Below are positions 25,602 to 34,005 of a DNA stretch of 64,000 nt, piece after piece (position 1 is the first letter of the stretch; each line of letters starts with the position of its first letter). The DNA is from Streptomyces sp. NBC_01788 (GTDB taxonomy: Bacteria; Actinomycetota; Actinomycetes; Streptomycetales; Streptomycetaceae), in the NCBI RefSeq assembly GCF_035917575.1, contig NZ_CP109090.1, positions 5,952,001-6,016,000 of the forward strand. The letters run 5' to 3'. The translations under genes were made by a program, and so were the position numbers. Below the pieces are notes generated by a model that ran no database searches, had not been told where the DNA came from, and saw only the letters and a program-made list of their open reading frames with translations.

Positions 25602-26618
25602 CGCGGGGCGCAGCCGCCGGGAGCGGCCCTGCTTGCCGTTCAGCATGGCGACCAGGGTCGTCGCCGCCACCTCGCCCATCCGGTACATCGGGGAGCTCAC
25701 GGAGGTCAGGGACACCGGGAGGGCCGCCGCCAGGGGGACGTCGTTGTAGCCGACGATCGCCACGTCCCGGCCGACCGTGAGGCCCGCGTCCCGGACCGCC
25801 GCCATCACGCCGATCGCCGCGAAGTCGTTGACCGCGAAGACGGCGGTGGGCCGCGGCCGCAGGGCCAGCAGCCGCTCGGCCGCCGCCCGGCCGCCGGGCA
25901 CGTCGAAACGGGACGGCACGACGTGGCTCCCGGGCACGGGCAGGCCCGCCTCGGCGAAGGCGTCGAGGAAGCCCTGGGTGCGCTCCGTGCCGGTACTGGC
26001 GTAGGGCTCGCCGGCCACCACCGCGACCCTCCGGTGGCCGAGTTCCAGCAGGTGCTCCGCGGCCAGTCGCCCGCCGAGGACGTCGTCGGTGGTCACCGAG
26101 ATCCGTCCCGGCAGCCGGCGCGACGTCAGCACCAGGGGGACGTGCCGGCGGGCCAGTTCGGCGACGAGGTCGGTGTCGGAGCGGGCGTCGCCGAGCACCA
26201 GGCCGTCGACGCGCCGGGCGAGCAGGGCGTCGGCCCGCCGCCGTTGCAGCTCCGGGTCGTCGGCGGTGTTGGCGACCACGGTGTGGTAGCCGGCGGCCGC
26301 CGCGGCCGCGTCGATGCCCTCGTAGATGGTGGCGAGCACGATGTCGGTCAGCCTCGGGACGAGCACGCCCAGCATCCTGGAGCGGCCGGTGCGCAGCGCC
26401 GCCCCGGCCGGGTCCCGCTGGTAGCCGAGTTCCTCGGCGAGCGCCCGGATCACCGTGGCGGTGTCGGAGGCCACCCCGCTCCGTACGCTCTCGTCCGGGC
26501 TCAGTGCCCGTGACACCGTGGAGACGTGGACCCCCGCCTGCCGGGCTATCCGGGCCAGTGTGACCGGGGCGCGACCGGTCTGTGCACCGGCCCCCGCCCG
26601 CGCTCCCTGCCGATCCAC
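25548..26618 (-). CDS. LacI-family transcriptional repressor
   Basis: 356 residues from GTG. HTH and hinge: VTLARIARQAGVHVSTVSRALSPDESVRSGVASDTATVIRALAEELGYQRDPAGAALRTGRS. The periplasmic-binding-type sensor domain follows (MLGVLVPRLTDIVLATIYEGIDAAA, VDGLVLGDARSD, AVFAVNDFAAIGVMAAVRDAGLTVGRDVAIVGYND). The divergent operon starting at 26840 has two CGCAATCG-type sites, one a perfect palindrome, which fits LacI-family operators. The inducer is presumably the substrate of that operon. Confidence 0.92.
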   Translation of the reverse strand: MDRQGARAGAGAQTGRAPVTLARIARQAGVHVSTVSRALSPDESVRSGVASDTATVIRALAEELGYQRDPAGAALRTGRSRMLGVLVPRLTDIVLATIYEGIDAAAAAAGYHTVVANTADDPELQRRRADALLARRVDGLVLGDARSDTDLVAELARRHVPLVLTSRRLPGRISVTTDDVLGGRLAAEHLLELGHRRVAVVAGEPYASTGTERTQGFLDAFAEAGLPVPGSHVVPSRFDVPGGRAAAERLLALRPRPTAVFAVNDFAAIGVMAAVRDAGLTVGRDVAIVGYNDVPLAAALPVSLTSVSSPMYRMGEVAATTLVAMLNGKQGRSRRLRPALVARASTLGGTLLTPEG

Positions 26619-26781
26619 GCTGGCTGTCCCTCTTCTCGTTTCGTCCGGGTTCTTCTCGGTGTCTCTCGACGGTTCCCGGGTTTCGCCGGGCTCCTGCCGG
26701 AACCCGCGGGTGCCCCCGCGTCGCGCCCTTGAGCTTCGCACATCCCCGAACCGTCCGGCCAGACAAGTGTGAGGCAACCCA

Positions 26782-26827
26782 TTGACCCGCCGCAATCGTT
26801 TGCATAGCCTCTGCGCAATCGATTGCG
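26782..26827 (+). promoter_or_regulatory. Promoter with two LacI-type operators
   Basis: TTGACC (26782-26787), 17-bp spacer, TAGCCT (26805-26810). The perfect palindrome CGCAATC/GATTGCG (26814-26827) covers the expected start point. A second, diverged copy CGCAATCGTTTGCA (26791-26804) fills the spacer. The arrangement suggests strong repression of the asparaginase operon by the adjacent LacI protein. Confidence 0.65.
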
Positions 26828-26839
26828 GAGAGAGGGTCC

Positions 26840-27841
26840 ATGCGTCGTATCCAGGTCGTGGCAACCGGCGGCACCATCGCGAGCCGTTCCGGGGCGGAGG
26901 GCCGTCGGGCGACCGTGCTCGCGGAAGAACTGGTCGCGTCGGTCGGCCCGCTGCCGGAGGGCGCGGAGGTGAGCACACGCGACGTGGTCACCCGGGGCAG
27001 CTACGCCTTCGACACCGCCGACCTGCTGGCGCTGGCCCGCGAGGTGCGCGGCACGCTGCGCGACGGGGCCGACGGGGTGGTGATGACGCACGGCACCGAC
27101 ACCATGGAGGAGACCGCCTTCCTGCTCGACCTGGCGTTCGACGACCCGCGGCCGATCGTGCTGACCGGAGCGCAGCGCCCGTTCGACGACCGTGCCGCCG
27201 ACGGTCCGGGCAACCTGGGTGACGCCCTCGCCGTGGCCGCCGACGACGCCGCCCGCGGGCACGGCACGCTGCTGGTCTTCGACGGCTTCGCCTTCCCCGC
27301 CCGCGGGGTGCGCAAGAGCGACACCATGTCGGCGCACGCCTTCACGGCGCCCGGCCGCGGTCCCGCGCTGCGCGTGGCGGGCCGGCGGGTGGTCCCGCTG
27401 TGGCAGCCCGCGCCCAGCCCGCGGCTGCCCCTCGACCTCGACCTGCCCCGGCTGCCCCGGGTGGACGTGGTGCCGGCCTACCCCGGGGCGGACGGGCTGT
27501 TCGTCCGGGCGAGCCTGGCCGCGGGCGCGGCGGGCGTCGTGGTGGCGGCAGTCGGCGCGGGCAACGCCGGACCGGAGCTGGTGGAGGCGGTCGCCGAGGC
27601 CGTGGCGGCGGGCCACCCGGTGCTCATCTGCTCACGGGTGCACTCGGGCCCGGTCGAACCCCTCTACGCGGGCGGCGGAGCCGAACTGCAACGGGTCGGC
27701 GCGATCTTCGCCGGTGATCTCAGCCCCTGGCAGGCCCGGCTGTTGCTGGCCGCCGCGAGCACGGTACCCGGAAGGTCGCCGGCCGCGGTCGTCCGCGCCT
27801 GGCTCGCCGGACGGGACCCGTCGTCCGACACCGGCTCCTGA
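26840..27841 (+). CDS. Asparaginase-family amidohydrolase
   Basis: 333 residues. Both catalytic threonine regions are visible: VVATGGTIASRSG (Thr12) and GVVMTHGTDTMEETAFLLDL (Thr-Asp). PIVLTGAQRPFDDRAADGPGNLGDAL and VFDGFAFPARGVRKSDTM follow. It hydrolyses Asn or a related amide to acid and ammonia. No signal peptide, so cytoplasmic. First gene of the LacI-controlled operon; a deacetylase-fold hydrolase, an importer and dehydrogenases follow. The true substrate may be another amide made by the neighbouring enzymes. Confidence 0.9.
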   Translation: MRRIQVVATGGTIASRSGAEGRRATVLAEELVASVGPLPEGAEVSTRDVVTRGSYAFDTADLLALAREVRGTLRDGADGVVMTHGTDTMEETAFLLDLAFDDPRPIVLTGAQRPFDDRAADGPGNLGDALAVAADDAARGHGTLLVFDGFAFPARGVRKSDTMSAHAFTAPGRGPALRVAGRRVVPLWQPAPSPRLPLDLDLPRLPRVDVVPAYPGADGLFVRASLAAGAAGVVVAAVGAGNAGPELVEAVAEAVAAGHPVLICSRVHSGPVEPLYAGGGAELQRVGAIFAGDLSPWQARLLLAAASTVPGRSPAAVVRAWLAGRDPSSDTGS

Positions 27842-27899
27842 CCGCTTCCCGACCGCCTGACTTCCCGGCTCCGCGACCCGTCCCGACTTCCTGACCCAT

Positions 27900-28020
27900 C
27901 CCCGACCCCAACCCGCCCCCGTCCCTGACCCGCCCACTTCCCGTCCCCGACCCCAACCCGCCCCCGTCCCTGACCCGCCCACTTCCCGTCCCCGACCCGC
28001 CCCCGTCCCCGACCCCTTCC
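27900..28020 (+). repeat. 45-bp pyrimidine-rich tandem repeat
   Basis: Two exact 45-bp units (27900-27944 and 27945-27989) starting CCCCGACCCCAACCCG, then a shortened third to about 28020. Nearly all bases on this strand are C or T with scattered GA. It fills the gap between the asparaginase and the deacetylase-fold gene. It has no open frame of interest, and the unit number is likely variable between strains. Confidence 0.8.
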
Positions 28021-28067
28021 GATCCCCCCACGCAGCAACCAACCCCAGCAAGAGCAAGGAGATTTCG

Positions 28068-28961
28068 ATGACCAAGGAAATCCTCGTCGGCTTCGGTGTG
28101 GACGTAGACGCCGTCGGCGGATGGCTCGGCTCGTACGGGGGCGAGGACTCGCCCGACGACATCTCCCGCGGGCTGTTCGCGGGCGAGGTCGGCGTGCCGC
28201 GCCTGCTGGAGCTGTTCCGGCGCCGCGGCCTGACCCAGACGTTCTTCTGGCCCGGCCACTCCGTCGAGACCTTCCCGGAGGAGTTCGACGCCTGTGTCGC
28301 CGCCGGTCACGAGATCGGCGTGCACGGCTACAGCCACGAGAACCCGATCGCCATGAGCCGCGAGCAGGAGGCCGCGGTCCTGGACCGCTGCATCGAGCTG
28401 ATCGAGACCCGTTCAGGGCGCCGCCCGACCGGCTACGTGGCCCCCTGGTGGGAGTTCAGCCCGGTCACCAACGAACTGCTCCTCGAACGCGGCATCAAGT
28501 ACGACCACTCGCTGATGCACCGGGACTTCGAGCCGTACTACGTGCGGGTCGGCGACTCCTGGACGAAGATCGACTACAGCCGGCCGGCCGAGGACTGGAT
28601 GAAGCCGCTGGTGCGCGGCCGGGAGACGGACCTCATCGAGATCCCGGCGAACTGGTACCTCGACGACCTGCCTCCGATGATGTTCATCAAGGCCAGCCCG
28701 AACAGCCACGGCTTCGTCAACCCCCGTGACATCGAGCAGATGTGGCGCGACCAGTTCGACTGGGTGCACCGGGAGATGGACCACGCCGCCTTCACCATGA
28801 CCATCCACCCCGACGTGGCCGGCCGCCCGCAGGTGCTGCTGATGCTGGAGCGGCTGATCGACCACATCAACTCCCACGAAGGCGTCCGCTGGGTGACCTT
28901 CGACCAGATCGCGGACGACTTCGCCGCCCGCAACCCGCGCCAGAAGGGTGACAGCAGATGA
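28068..28961 (+). CDS. Polysaccharide-deacetylase-fold hydrolase, PuuE-like
   Basis: 297 residues. The NodB-type metal site appears in the variant form [12 protein letters not shown] instead of TFDDG, with the His pair in [14 protein letters not shown] and later [10 protein letters not shown]. The segment [35 protein letters not shown] is characteristic of the PuuE/cytoplasmic imidase-like branch. No signal peptide, so secretion as a glycan deacetylase is unlikely. In this operon it could open a cyclic imide or amide whose product is taken on by the asparaginase. It has an AAGGAGA ribosome site, and its stop overlaps the MFS start (ATGA). Confidence 0.85.
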   Translation: MTKEILVGFGVDVDAVGGWLGSYGGEDSPDDISRGLFAGEVGVPRLLELFRRRGLTQTFFWPGHSVETFPEEFDACVAAGHEIGVHGYSHENPIAMSREQEAAVLDRCIELIETRSGRRPTGYVAPWWEFSPVTNELLLERGIKYDHSLMHRDFEPYYVRVGDSWTKIDYSRPAEDWMKPLVRGRETDLIEIPANWYLDDLPPMMFIKASPNSHGFVNPRDIEQMWRDQFDWVHREMDHAAFTMTIHPDVAGRPQVLLMLERLIDHINSHEGVRWVTFDQIADDFAARNPRQKGDSR

Positions 28962-30355
28962 CCACCGCACAGGAACAGCAGACCGTCCACGAGAGAGACT
29001 GGCCGCGCGGCGGCGCACCCTCGGACGAGGTCCTCTTCAAGGGCCCCCCGACCCTCAGCCGGCGCACCATCACGACCACCACCGTGGTGTGCTTCCTGGC
29101 CTGGGTCTTCTCGGTCTACGACTTCGTGCTCTTCGGCACCCTGCTGCCGAAGATATCCGAGACGTTCGGCTGGACCACCGGACAGGCCACGGCCATCGCG
29201 ACGGGGGTGACGGTCGGCACCTTCGTCGTCTCGCTGCTGGTCGGGCCGATGCTGGACCGCTGGGGCCGCAAGCCCAGCCTGATCGTCACCACCGCGGGCG
29301 CGGCGCTCTCCTCCGGCTTCACCGCCCTGGTCGGCGGCGCCGCCTCCCTCATCGGTGTCCGGGCCATCTCCGGCCTCGGCTACTCCGAGGAGGTCGTCAA
29401 CAGCGTCTACCTCAACGAGATGTACGGCAAGAGCCGGCGCCGCGGCTTCATGTTCAGCCTGGTGCAGAGCGGCTGGCCGGTCGGCGCACTGCTCGCGTCG
29501 GCGTTCGCCGCCGTGCTGCTGCCGGTGATGAGCTGGCGCTGGATCTTCCTCCTCGCCACCTTCCCGGTGGTGGTCATCCTCGTCGCCGGGTCCAGGCTTC
29601 GTGAGTCGCCCTCCTTCGTCGCCCTGAAGCGGACGCGGGAGCTGCGCAAGGACGGGCGCGAGGCCGACGCGGCCCGGCTGGCGGAGCTCTACAGCCTCGA
29701 CATCACCCGGGACGACGAGTCCGGTCTGCGGCAGCTCTTCGCCCCGGACCTGCGCCGCCACACCCTGTGCCTGTCCGGAGCGTGGCTGTTCAACTGGATG
29801 GGCATCCAGATCTTCTCGGTGCTGGGCACCACGATCCTCACCGACGGCAAGGGCGTCTCGTTCTCCAGCGCGCTGGTCGTGCTGATCCTGGCCAACCTGG
29901 CCGGTTTCCTCGGCTACCTCTTCCACGGGTATCTCGGTGACCGGATCGGCCGGCGGACGACCATCATCGTCGGCTGGAGCATCGGCGGTATCGTGATGAC
30001 GGCGATGCTCTTCGGGCCGAACAGCAGCGCGTACGTCATCCCGATGTACGCCCTGGGGCTCTTCTTCCTCCTCGGCCCGTACTCCGCCATGGTGTTCTAC
30101 ATGGGCGAGTCGTTCCCGGCCCGGGTCCGGGGCATCGGCTCCAACACCGCCCACGTGATGGGCCCGGTGGGCGCGATCGTCGGCTCGGCGCTGCTCAGCG
30201 CCCTCATCGGGATCGGTGCGAGCGCCACCATGGCCGCGTTCCTCGCGGGCGCCCTGGGGATGTTCATCTCCGGCGTCCTGATGCTCGGCGCCCGCAACGT
30301 CAGCCAGGACGCGGACGAGGAGTCCGCCCCCGAGGCCGCGGCGCCCGCCGCCTGA
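28958..30355 (+). CDS. MFS transporter, metabolite:H+ symporter type
   Basis: 465 residues with twelve helices. Loop 2-3 motif [53 protein letters not shown] segment is typical of the aromatic acid/sialate-like branch, and a second signature is [20 protein letters not shown]. It presumably imports the operon's substrate. It is coupled to the deacetylase-fold gene by a 4-base overlap. Confidence 0.9.
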   Translation: MTTAQEQQTVHERDWPRGGAPSDEVLFKGPPTLSRRTITTTTVVCFLAWVFSVYDFVLFGTLLPKISETFGWTTGQATAIATGVTVGTFVVSLLVGPMLDRWGRKPSLIVTTAGAALSSGFTALVGGAASLIGVRAISGLGYSEEVVNSVYLNEMYGKSRRRGFMFSLVQSGWPVGALLASAFAAVLLPVMSWRWIFLLATFPVVVILVAGSRLRESPSFVALKRTRELRKDGREADAARLAELYSLDITRDDESGLRQLFAPDLRRHTLCLSGAWLFNWMGIQIFSVLGTTILTDGKGVSFSSALVVLILANLAGFLGYLFHGYLGDRIGRRTTIIVGWSIGGIVMTAMLFGPNSSAYVIPMYALGLFFLLGPYSAMVFYMGESFPARVRGIGSNTAHVMGPVGAIVGSALLSALIGIGASATMAAFLAGALGMFISGVLMLGARNVSQDADEESAPEAAAPAA

Positions 30356-30382
30356 GCAGCCCCTCCTCCCGTCCCCTCCCTC

Positions 30383-30421
30383 TTCCGGTGCGTGGCGGCC
30401 CACACCCGCCACGCACCGGAA
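30383..30421 (+). terminator. 16-bp hairpin inside the operon
   Basis: TTCCGGTGCGTGGCGG (30383-30398) pairs perfectly with CCGCCACGCACCGGAA (30406-30421), loop of 7. It lies between the MFS and first SDR genes, which otherwise look co-transcribed. It could end some transcripts or protect the upstream mRNA from 3' decay. Confidence 0.65.
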
Positions 30422-30440
30422 ACCCCACGAAAGGCAGGAC

Positions 30441-31244
30441 ATGCCCTCCAGCGAACACACCGCACCGGTCCGCGACGACGGGCTGGCCGGCAAGGTGGCC
30501 GTCATCACCGGCGGCGCGAGCGGCATCGGCCGCGCCCTGGCCGTGGCGTACGCGCGCGCCGGGGCCGACAGCGTCGTCGGCTTCTACCCCAAGGACCCGC
30601 ACAGCGCGGAGGAGACCATACGGCTGGTCGAGGCCGCCGGCGGCCGGTGCACCGCGGTCGCGGTCGACGTCCGGGACAGCGAGCAGGTCGACGCCCTGGC
30701 GCGGTCCGCCGTGGAGACGTACGGGCGGCTGGACATCGCCGTAGCCGGAGCCGGAGTGCTGCGCCGGGCCGCCCTGGCCGAACTCGACGACGACGCCTGG
30801 AACGACATGCTCTCGGTCGACCTGACCGGGGTGCTGCGCACCTTCCGCTCCGCCGCCGCGGTGATGACCGGCCCCGGTGCCATGGTGGCGGTCTCCTCCA
30901 TCGCCGGCGGGGTCTACGGCTGGGACGATCACGCCCACTACGCCGCCGCCAAGAGCGGGGTACTGGGCCTGTGCCGGTCGCTGGCGACCGAACTCGCCCC
31001 GCGCGGCATCCGTGTCAACACCGTCATCCCCGGGCTGATCGAGACCCCGCAGTCGCTCGACGAGGCCAACTCGCTGGGCCGCGCGGGGCTGGAGCGGGCC
31101 GGCCGGAGCATCCCGGCGGGCCGGGTGGGCCACGCCGACGAGGTCGCCCGCGCGATCCGCTTCCTCACCGGCGACGACGCCGCGTACATCACCGGCCAGG
31201 AACTGGTCGTGGACGGCGGTCTGACGGTCCGGTGGCCGGAGTGA
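30441..31244 (+). CDS. Short-chain dehydrogenase/reductase
   Basis: 267 residues with the full classical SDR set: VAVITGGASGIGRALA, VAVDVRDSEQ, VAGAGVLRRAAL (NAG variant), MVAVSSIAGG (Ser), HYAAAKSGVLGL (Tyr-x3-Lys) and a C-terminal YITGQELVVDGG. It should oxidise a hydroxy intermediate with NAD(P). Together with the SDR at 31292 it may act on the products of the hydrolases earlier in the operon. The specific substrate is unknown. Confidence 0.88.
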   Translation: MPSSEHTAPVRDDGLAGKVAVITGGASGIGRALAVAYARAGADSVVGFYPKDPHSAEETIRLVEAAGGRCTAVAVDVRDSEQVDALARSAVETYGRLDIAVAGAGVLRRAALAELDDDAWNDMLSVDLTGVLRTFRSAAAVMTGPGAMVAVSSIAGGVYGWDDHAHYAAAKSGVLGLCRSLATELAPRGIRVNTVIPGLIETPQSLDEANSLGRAGLERAGRSIPAGRVGHADEVARAIRFLTGDDAAYITGQELVVDGGLTVRWPE

Positions 31245-31291
31245 CGGCGCGGCGGCGGCAGGACACGGAACAGCGCGGAAAGGTGAACGGC

Positions 31292-32041
31292 ATGGGAGTC
31301 CTCCAGGATCAGGTCGCCCTGGTGACCGGCGCGGCGAGCGGCATCGGCACGGCGATCGCCGACGCCTACGCGGCCGAGGGCGCGCGGCTCTTCCTGGCCG
31401 ACCGCGACGCCGACCGGCTGACCGCGCTGGCCGAGCGTTACGCGGCGCAGGGGACGGAGACGGCCACCGCGGTCGTCGACGTGGCCGACGCGGAGCAGAC
31501 CCGGCACATGGTGGAGAGCTGTGTGGCCGAACTGGGCGCGCCCGACGTCCTGGTCAACTCGGCGGGGATCCTCACCGAGGTCCCGCTGGTCGAGATGGAC
31601 GTCGAGACCTGGGACGAGATGATCGCGATCGACCTGCGCAGCGTCTTCCTGTGCTGCCGGTGGACGGTGCCGCACATGGTCGCCCGCGGCAGCGGCCGGG
31701 TCATCAACATCGCCAGCCAGCTGGGCATCAAGGGGGGCGAGGGCCTCGTGCACTACTCGGCCGCCAAGGCCGGCGTCATCGGGCTGACCAAGGCCCTCGC
31801 CCGTGAGGTCGCCCCGCACGGGGTGCTGGTCAACGCGATCGCTCCGGGCCCGGTGTTCACCCCGCTGGTGGAGGGGATCAGCGAGGACTGGAAGCAGGCC
31901 AAGCAGGCCGAGCTGCCCCTCGGCCGGTTCGGGGTCCCGGCGGAGGTCGCCCCCACCGCCGTGCTGCTGGCCAGTGATCCGGGCGGCAACCTCTACGTGG
32001 GGCAGACCCTCGGACCCAACAGCGGCGACATCATGCCCTGA
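31292..32041 (+). CDS. Short-chain dehydrogenase/reductase, FabG-like
   Basis: 249 residues: VALVTGAASGIGTAIA, VLVNSAGILTEVP, VINIASQLGIKGG, HYSAAKAGVIGLTKALAREVAPHGVLVNAIAPGPVFTPL. The end YVGQTLGPNSGDIMP differs from the usual VDGG, so the C-terminal substrate lid is modified. It lies 47 bases after the first SDR in the same orientation. Physiological substrate unknown. Confidence 0.88.
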   Translation: MGVLQDQVALVTGAASGIGTAIADAYAAEGARLFLADRDADRLTALAERYAAQGTETATAVVDVADAEQTRHMVESCVAELGAPDVLVNSAGILTEVPLVEMDVETWDEMIAIDLRSVFLCCRWTVPHMVARGSGRVINIASQLGIKGGEGLVHYSAAKAGVIGLTKALAREVAPHGVLVNAIAPGPVFTPLVEGISEDWKQAKQAELPLGRFGVPAEVAPTAVLLASDPGGNLYVGQTLGPNSGDIMP

Positions 32042-32064
32042 AGCCCCGACAGGAGGGAGCCACG

Positions 32065-32643
32065 ATGTGCGGAGCCTGCGGCGCGGGCCGTTCCGTACCG
32101 CGCTGGGAGGACGTCCTCGCCCCGCCCGGCCGTTCGGTGCTGGCCGCCCGCGCGGCGCGGACCGAACGACTCCTGGGGCCCGGATCGGGACTGCGGGTCC
32201 GGGCCTGGCTGTCCGCGGGATACCTGCTCGCCGACCGGGTCGGCCGTACCGTGCACGCGGCGGACCTGGACACGCTGTGGCGTGCGGCCGCCGAACGCGG
32301 CGCACGGCCGGCGGGCTGGCGGCCGCTGCGGGGCCCGGCCGCCACCCTGCCCGTCGAGGTGCCCGGCGGCTGGGACCCGGCCACGGTCGCGGTGTGGTGC
32401 GCCGCCGTGGCCCGGACCGAACCGGACGCCTCGCTGGAGGTCACCCTCCCCGACTCCGGCGGGGCGCGCACCGTACTGGTGGAGATCGGGGCGGGTGCCG
32501 TACGGGCCACGGTCCTGGAGGCCGGCCCGGCCGGCCCGGAGCGCGGGGGCGCGATCCTGGTCGGCGGAGTCGGCGCGGCCGGTGCGGCCCGGCATCTGAT
32601 GGACTGCCATCAGGTGGTGCGTACGCCCGCGGACGGGCTGTAG
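32065..32643 (+). CDS. Unknown protein at the end of the catabolic operon
   Basis: 192 residues, start ATG with AGGAGGG upstream. It begins MCGACGAGRSVPRWEDVLAPP, with two close Cys, and is followed by Arg/Ala-rich helices and VRTPADGL at the end. No catalytic motif or family is recognised. The tight position, 23 bases after the second SDR, suggests a role in the same pathway, for example as an assembly or electron-transfer helper, but nothing proves it. Confidence 0.65.
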   Translation: MCGACGAGRSVPRWEDVLAPPGRSVLAARAARTERLLGPGSGLRVRAWLSAGYLLADRVGRTVHAADLDTLWRAAAERGARPAGWRPLRGPAATLPVEVPGGWDPATVAVWCAAVARTEPDASLEVTLPDSGGARTVLVEIGAGAVRATVLEAGPAGPERGGAILVGGVGAAGAARHLMDCHQVVRTPADGL

Positions 32644-32661
32644 CGGGCTGGGCCGACGCCG

Positions 32662-32850
32662 TCGAAACTTTCGAAGGTGTCGGCCTTCCAGTTGATCTAG
32701 TGCCTGGAGGCCTCGTCGGGCTCGCCCGGAAGGATCAGGCCTCTATGGCTCTGAGCAGGAAAAACATGCTTCCTTTGGGCTTCGAGGTCGAGCGAACGTT
32801 TCGAAATTCCGACCGAAACTGTTGACACCCGTCGGACCCGGCTCAACACT
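32662..32850 (+). promoter_or_regulatory. Xylanase promoter with CGAAA-n-TTTCG operators
   Basis: TCGAAA-C-TTTCGA (32662-32674) is a perfect palindrome. CGAACGTTTCG (32793-32803) is a near copy and CGAAAC (32814-32819) a half site directly before TTGACA (32822-32827). AACACT (32845-32850) is a possible -10 after 17 bases. CGAAAnTTTCG-type boxes are known ahead of Streptomyces xylanase genes. A repressor relieved by xylo-oligosaccharides is expected. Confidence 0.6.
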
Positions 32851-32945
32851 TCACACCGCTGCGTCACCTCCTGGCAGCCGGCTGTTCCGCGAGGTCCTGT
32901 CGTGCTGCCCGCCCCCCACCACCTTCACGAGGAGGAAGCACGGAC

Positions 32946-33962
32946 ATGAACACGCTCGTCCGGACGACCGGCCGCAGACGCGGTCGCTTCACGTGGTTCA
33001 TCAGGAGCCTCTGTGCCGCCGCCATGGTTGTCATGGCCGCGATGACCTTGCCGGGCACCGCCAGCGCCGACACGGTCATCACCTCGAACCAGACCGGCAC
33101 CAACAACGGCTACTACTACTCGTTCTGGACCGACGGCGGCGGCTCGGTCTCCATGAACCTCGGCTCCGGCGGCGGCTACAGCACCCAGTGGAGCAACGTC
33201 GGCAACTTCGTGGCCGGCAAGGGCTGGGCCACCGGCGGCCGCAAGGCGGTCAACTACTCGGGCAGCTTCAACCCGTCCGGCAACGCCTACCTGGCCCTCT
33301 ACGGGTGGACGACCAACCCGCTCGTGGAGTACTACGTCGTCGACAACTGGGGCACCTACCGGCCCACCGGAACGTTCATGGGCACCGTCACCAGCGACGG
33401 CGGCACGTACGACATCTACAAGACGACGCGGGTCAACGCCCCCTCCATCGAGGGCACTCGGACCTTCGACCAGTACTGGAGCGTCCGTCAGTCGAAGAAG
33501 ACCGGTGGAACCATCACCACCGGAAACCACTTCGACGCCTGGGCGAGCAAGGGAATGAAGCTCGGCAGCTTCAACTACATGATCCTCGCGACCGAGGGCT
33601 ACCAGAGCAGCGGCAACTCCAACGTCACCGTGAGCGACGGCGGTTCCGGCGGCGGCGGCACCGGCGGCGGTGGTGGCGGTGGTGGTGGTGGCACCGGTGG
33701 GTGCACCGCGACGCTGTCGGCGGGTCAGCAGTGGAGCGACCGGTACAACCTGAACGTGTCGGTGAGCGGTTCGAGCAACTGGACGGTGACGATGAACGTT
33801 CCGTCGCCGGAGAAGATCATCGCGACCTGGAACATCAGCGCGAGTTACCCGAGTTCGCAGGTGCTGGTGGCCAAACCCAACGGCAACGGCAACAACTGGG
33901 GAGTGACCGTCCAGACCAACGGCGCCTGGACCTGGCCCACGGTCTCCTGCAGTGCGAGCTGA
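32946..33962 (+). CDS. xlnB: Secreted GH11 endo-1,4-beta-xylanase with CBM2 module
   Basis: 338 residues. A Tat-like signal ([13 protein letters not shown], hydrophobic core, cleavage near TASA-D, about residue 42). GH11 domain with [20 protein letters not shown], the catalytic nucleophile Glu in [13 protein letters not shown] and the acid/base Glu in [13 protein letters not shown] Gly-rich linker (GGGGTGGGGGGG) leads to a family 2 cellulose/xylan-binding module [19 protein letters not shown] ending in SCSAS. It cleaves xylan outside the cell. It is followed by the CE4 esterase gene, an arrangement like xlnB-axeA of S. lividans. Confidence 0.93.
   Translation: MNTLVRTTGRRRGRFTWFIRSLCAAAMVVMAAMTLPGTASADTVITSNQTGTNNGYYYSFWTDGGGSVSMNLGSGGGYSTQWSNVGNFVAGKGWATGGRKAVNYSGSFNPSGNAYLALYGWTTNPLVEYYVVDNWGTYRPTGTFMGTVTSDGGTYDIYKTTRVNAPSIEGTRTFDQYWSVRQSKKTGGTITTGNHFDAWASKGMKLGSFNYMILATEGYQSSGNSNVTVSDGGSGGGGTGGGGGGGGGGTGGCTATLSAGQQWSDRYNLNVSVSGSSNWTVTMNVPSPEKIIATWNISASYPSSQVLVAKPNGNGNNWGVTVQTNGAWTWPTVSCSAS
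33677..33958 (+). repeat. CBM2 DNA repeat, copy 1 (xylanase)
   Basis: About 282 bases covering linker and CBM2 match 34722-35003 at a fixed offset of 1045 with only a handful of differences. Such near identity between two genes points to recent duplication or ongoing gene conversion. Confidence 0.85.
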
Positions 33963-34005
33963 CCCGGCCGACACCGAAGACCTCTCCAGAAAGGTCCCAA
34001 GCCGC

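Noticed and set aside
27900..28020. Possible CRISPR-like repeat
   Set aside because: Units are directly tandem without spacers and are pyrimidine-only, so it is a simple tandem repeat.
28574..30526. 650-codon minus-strand frame opposite the MFS importer
   Set aside because: No family motif, and the plus strand carries a clear transporter with ribosome site.
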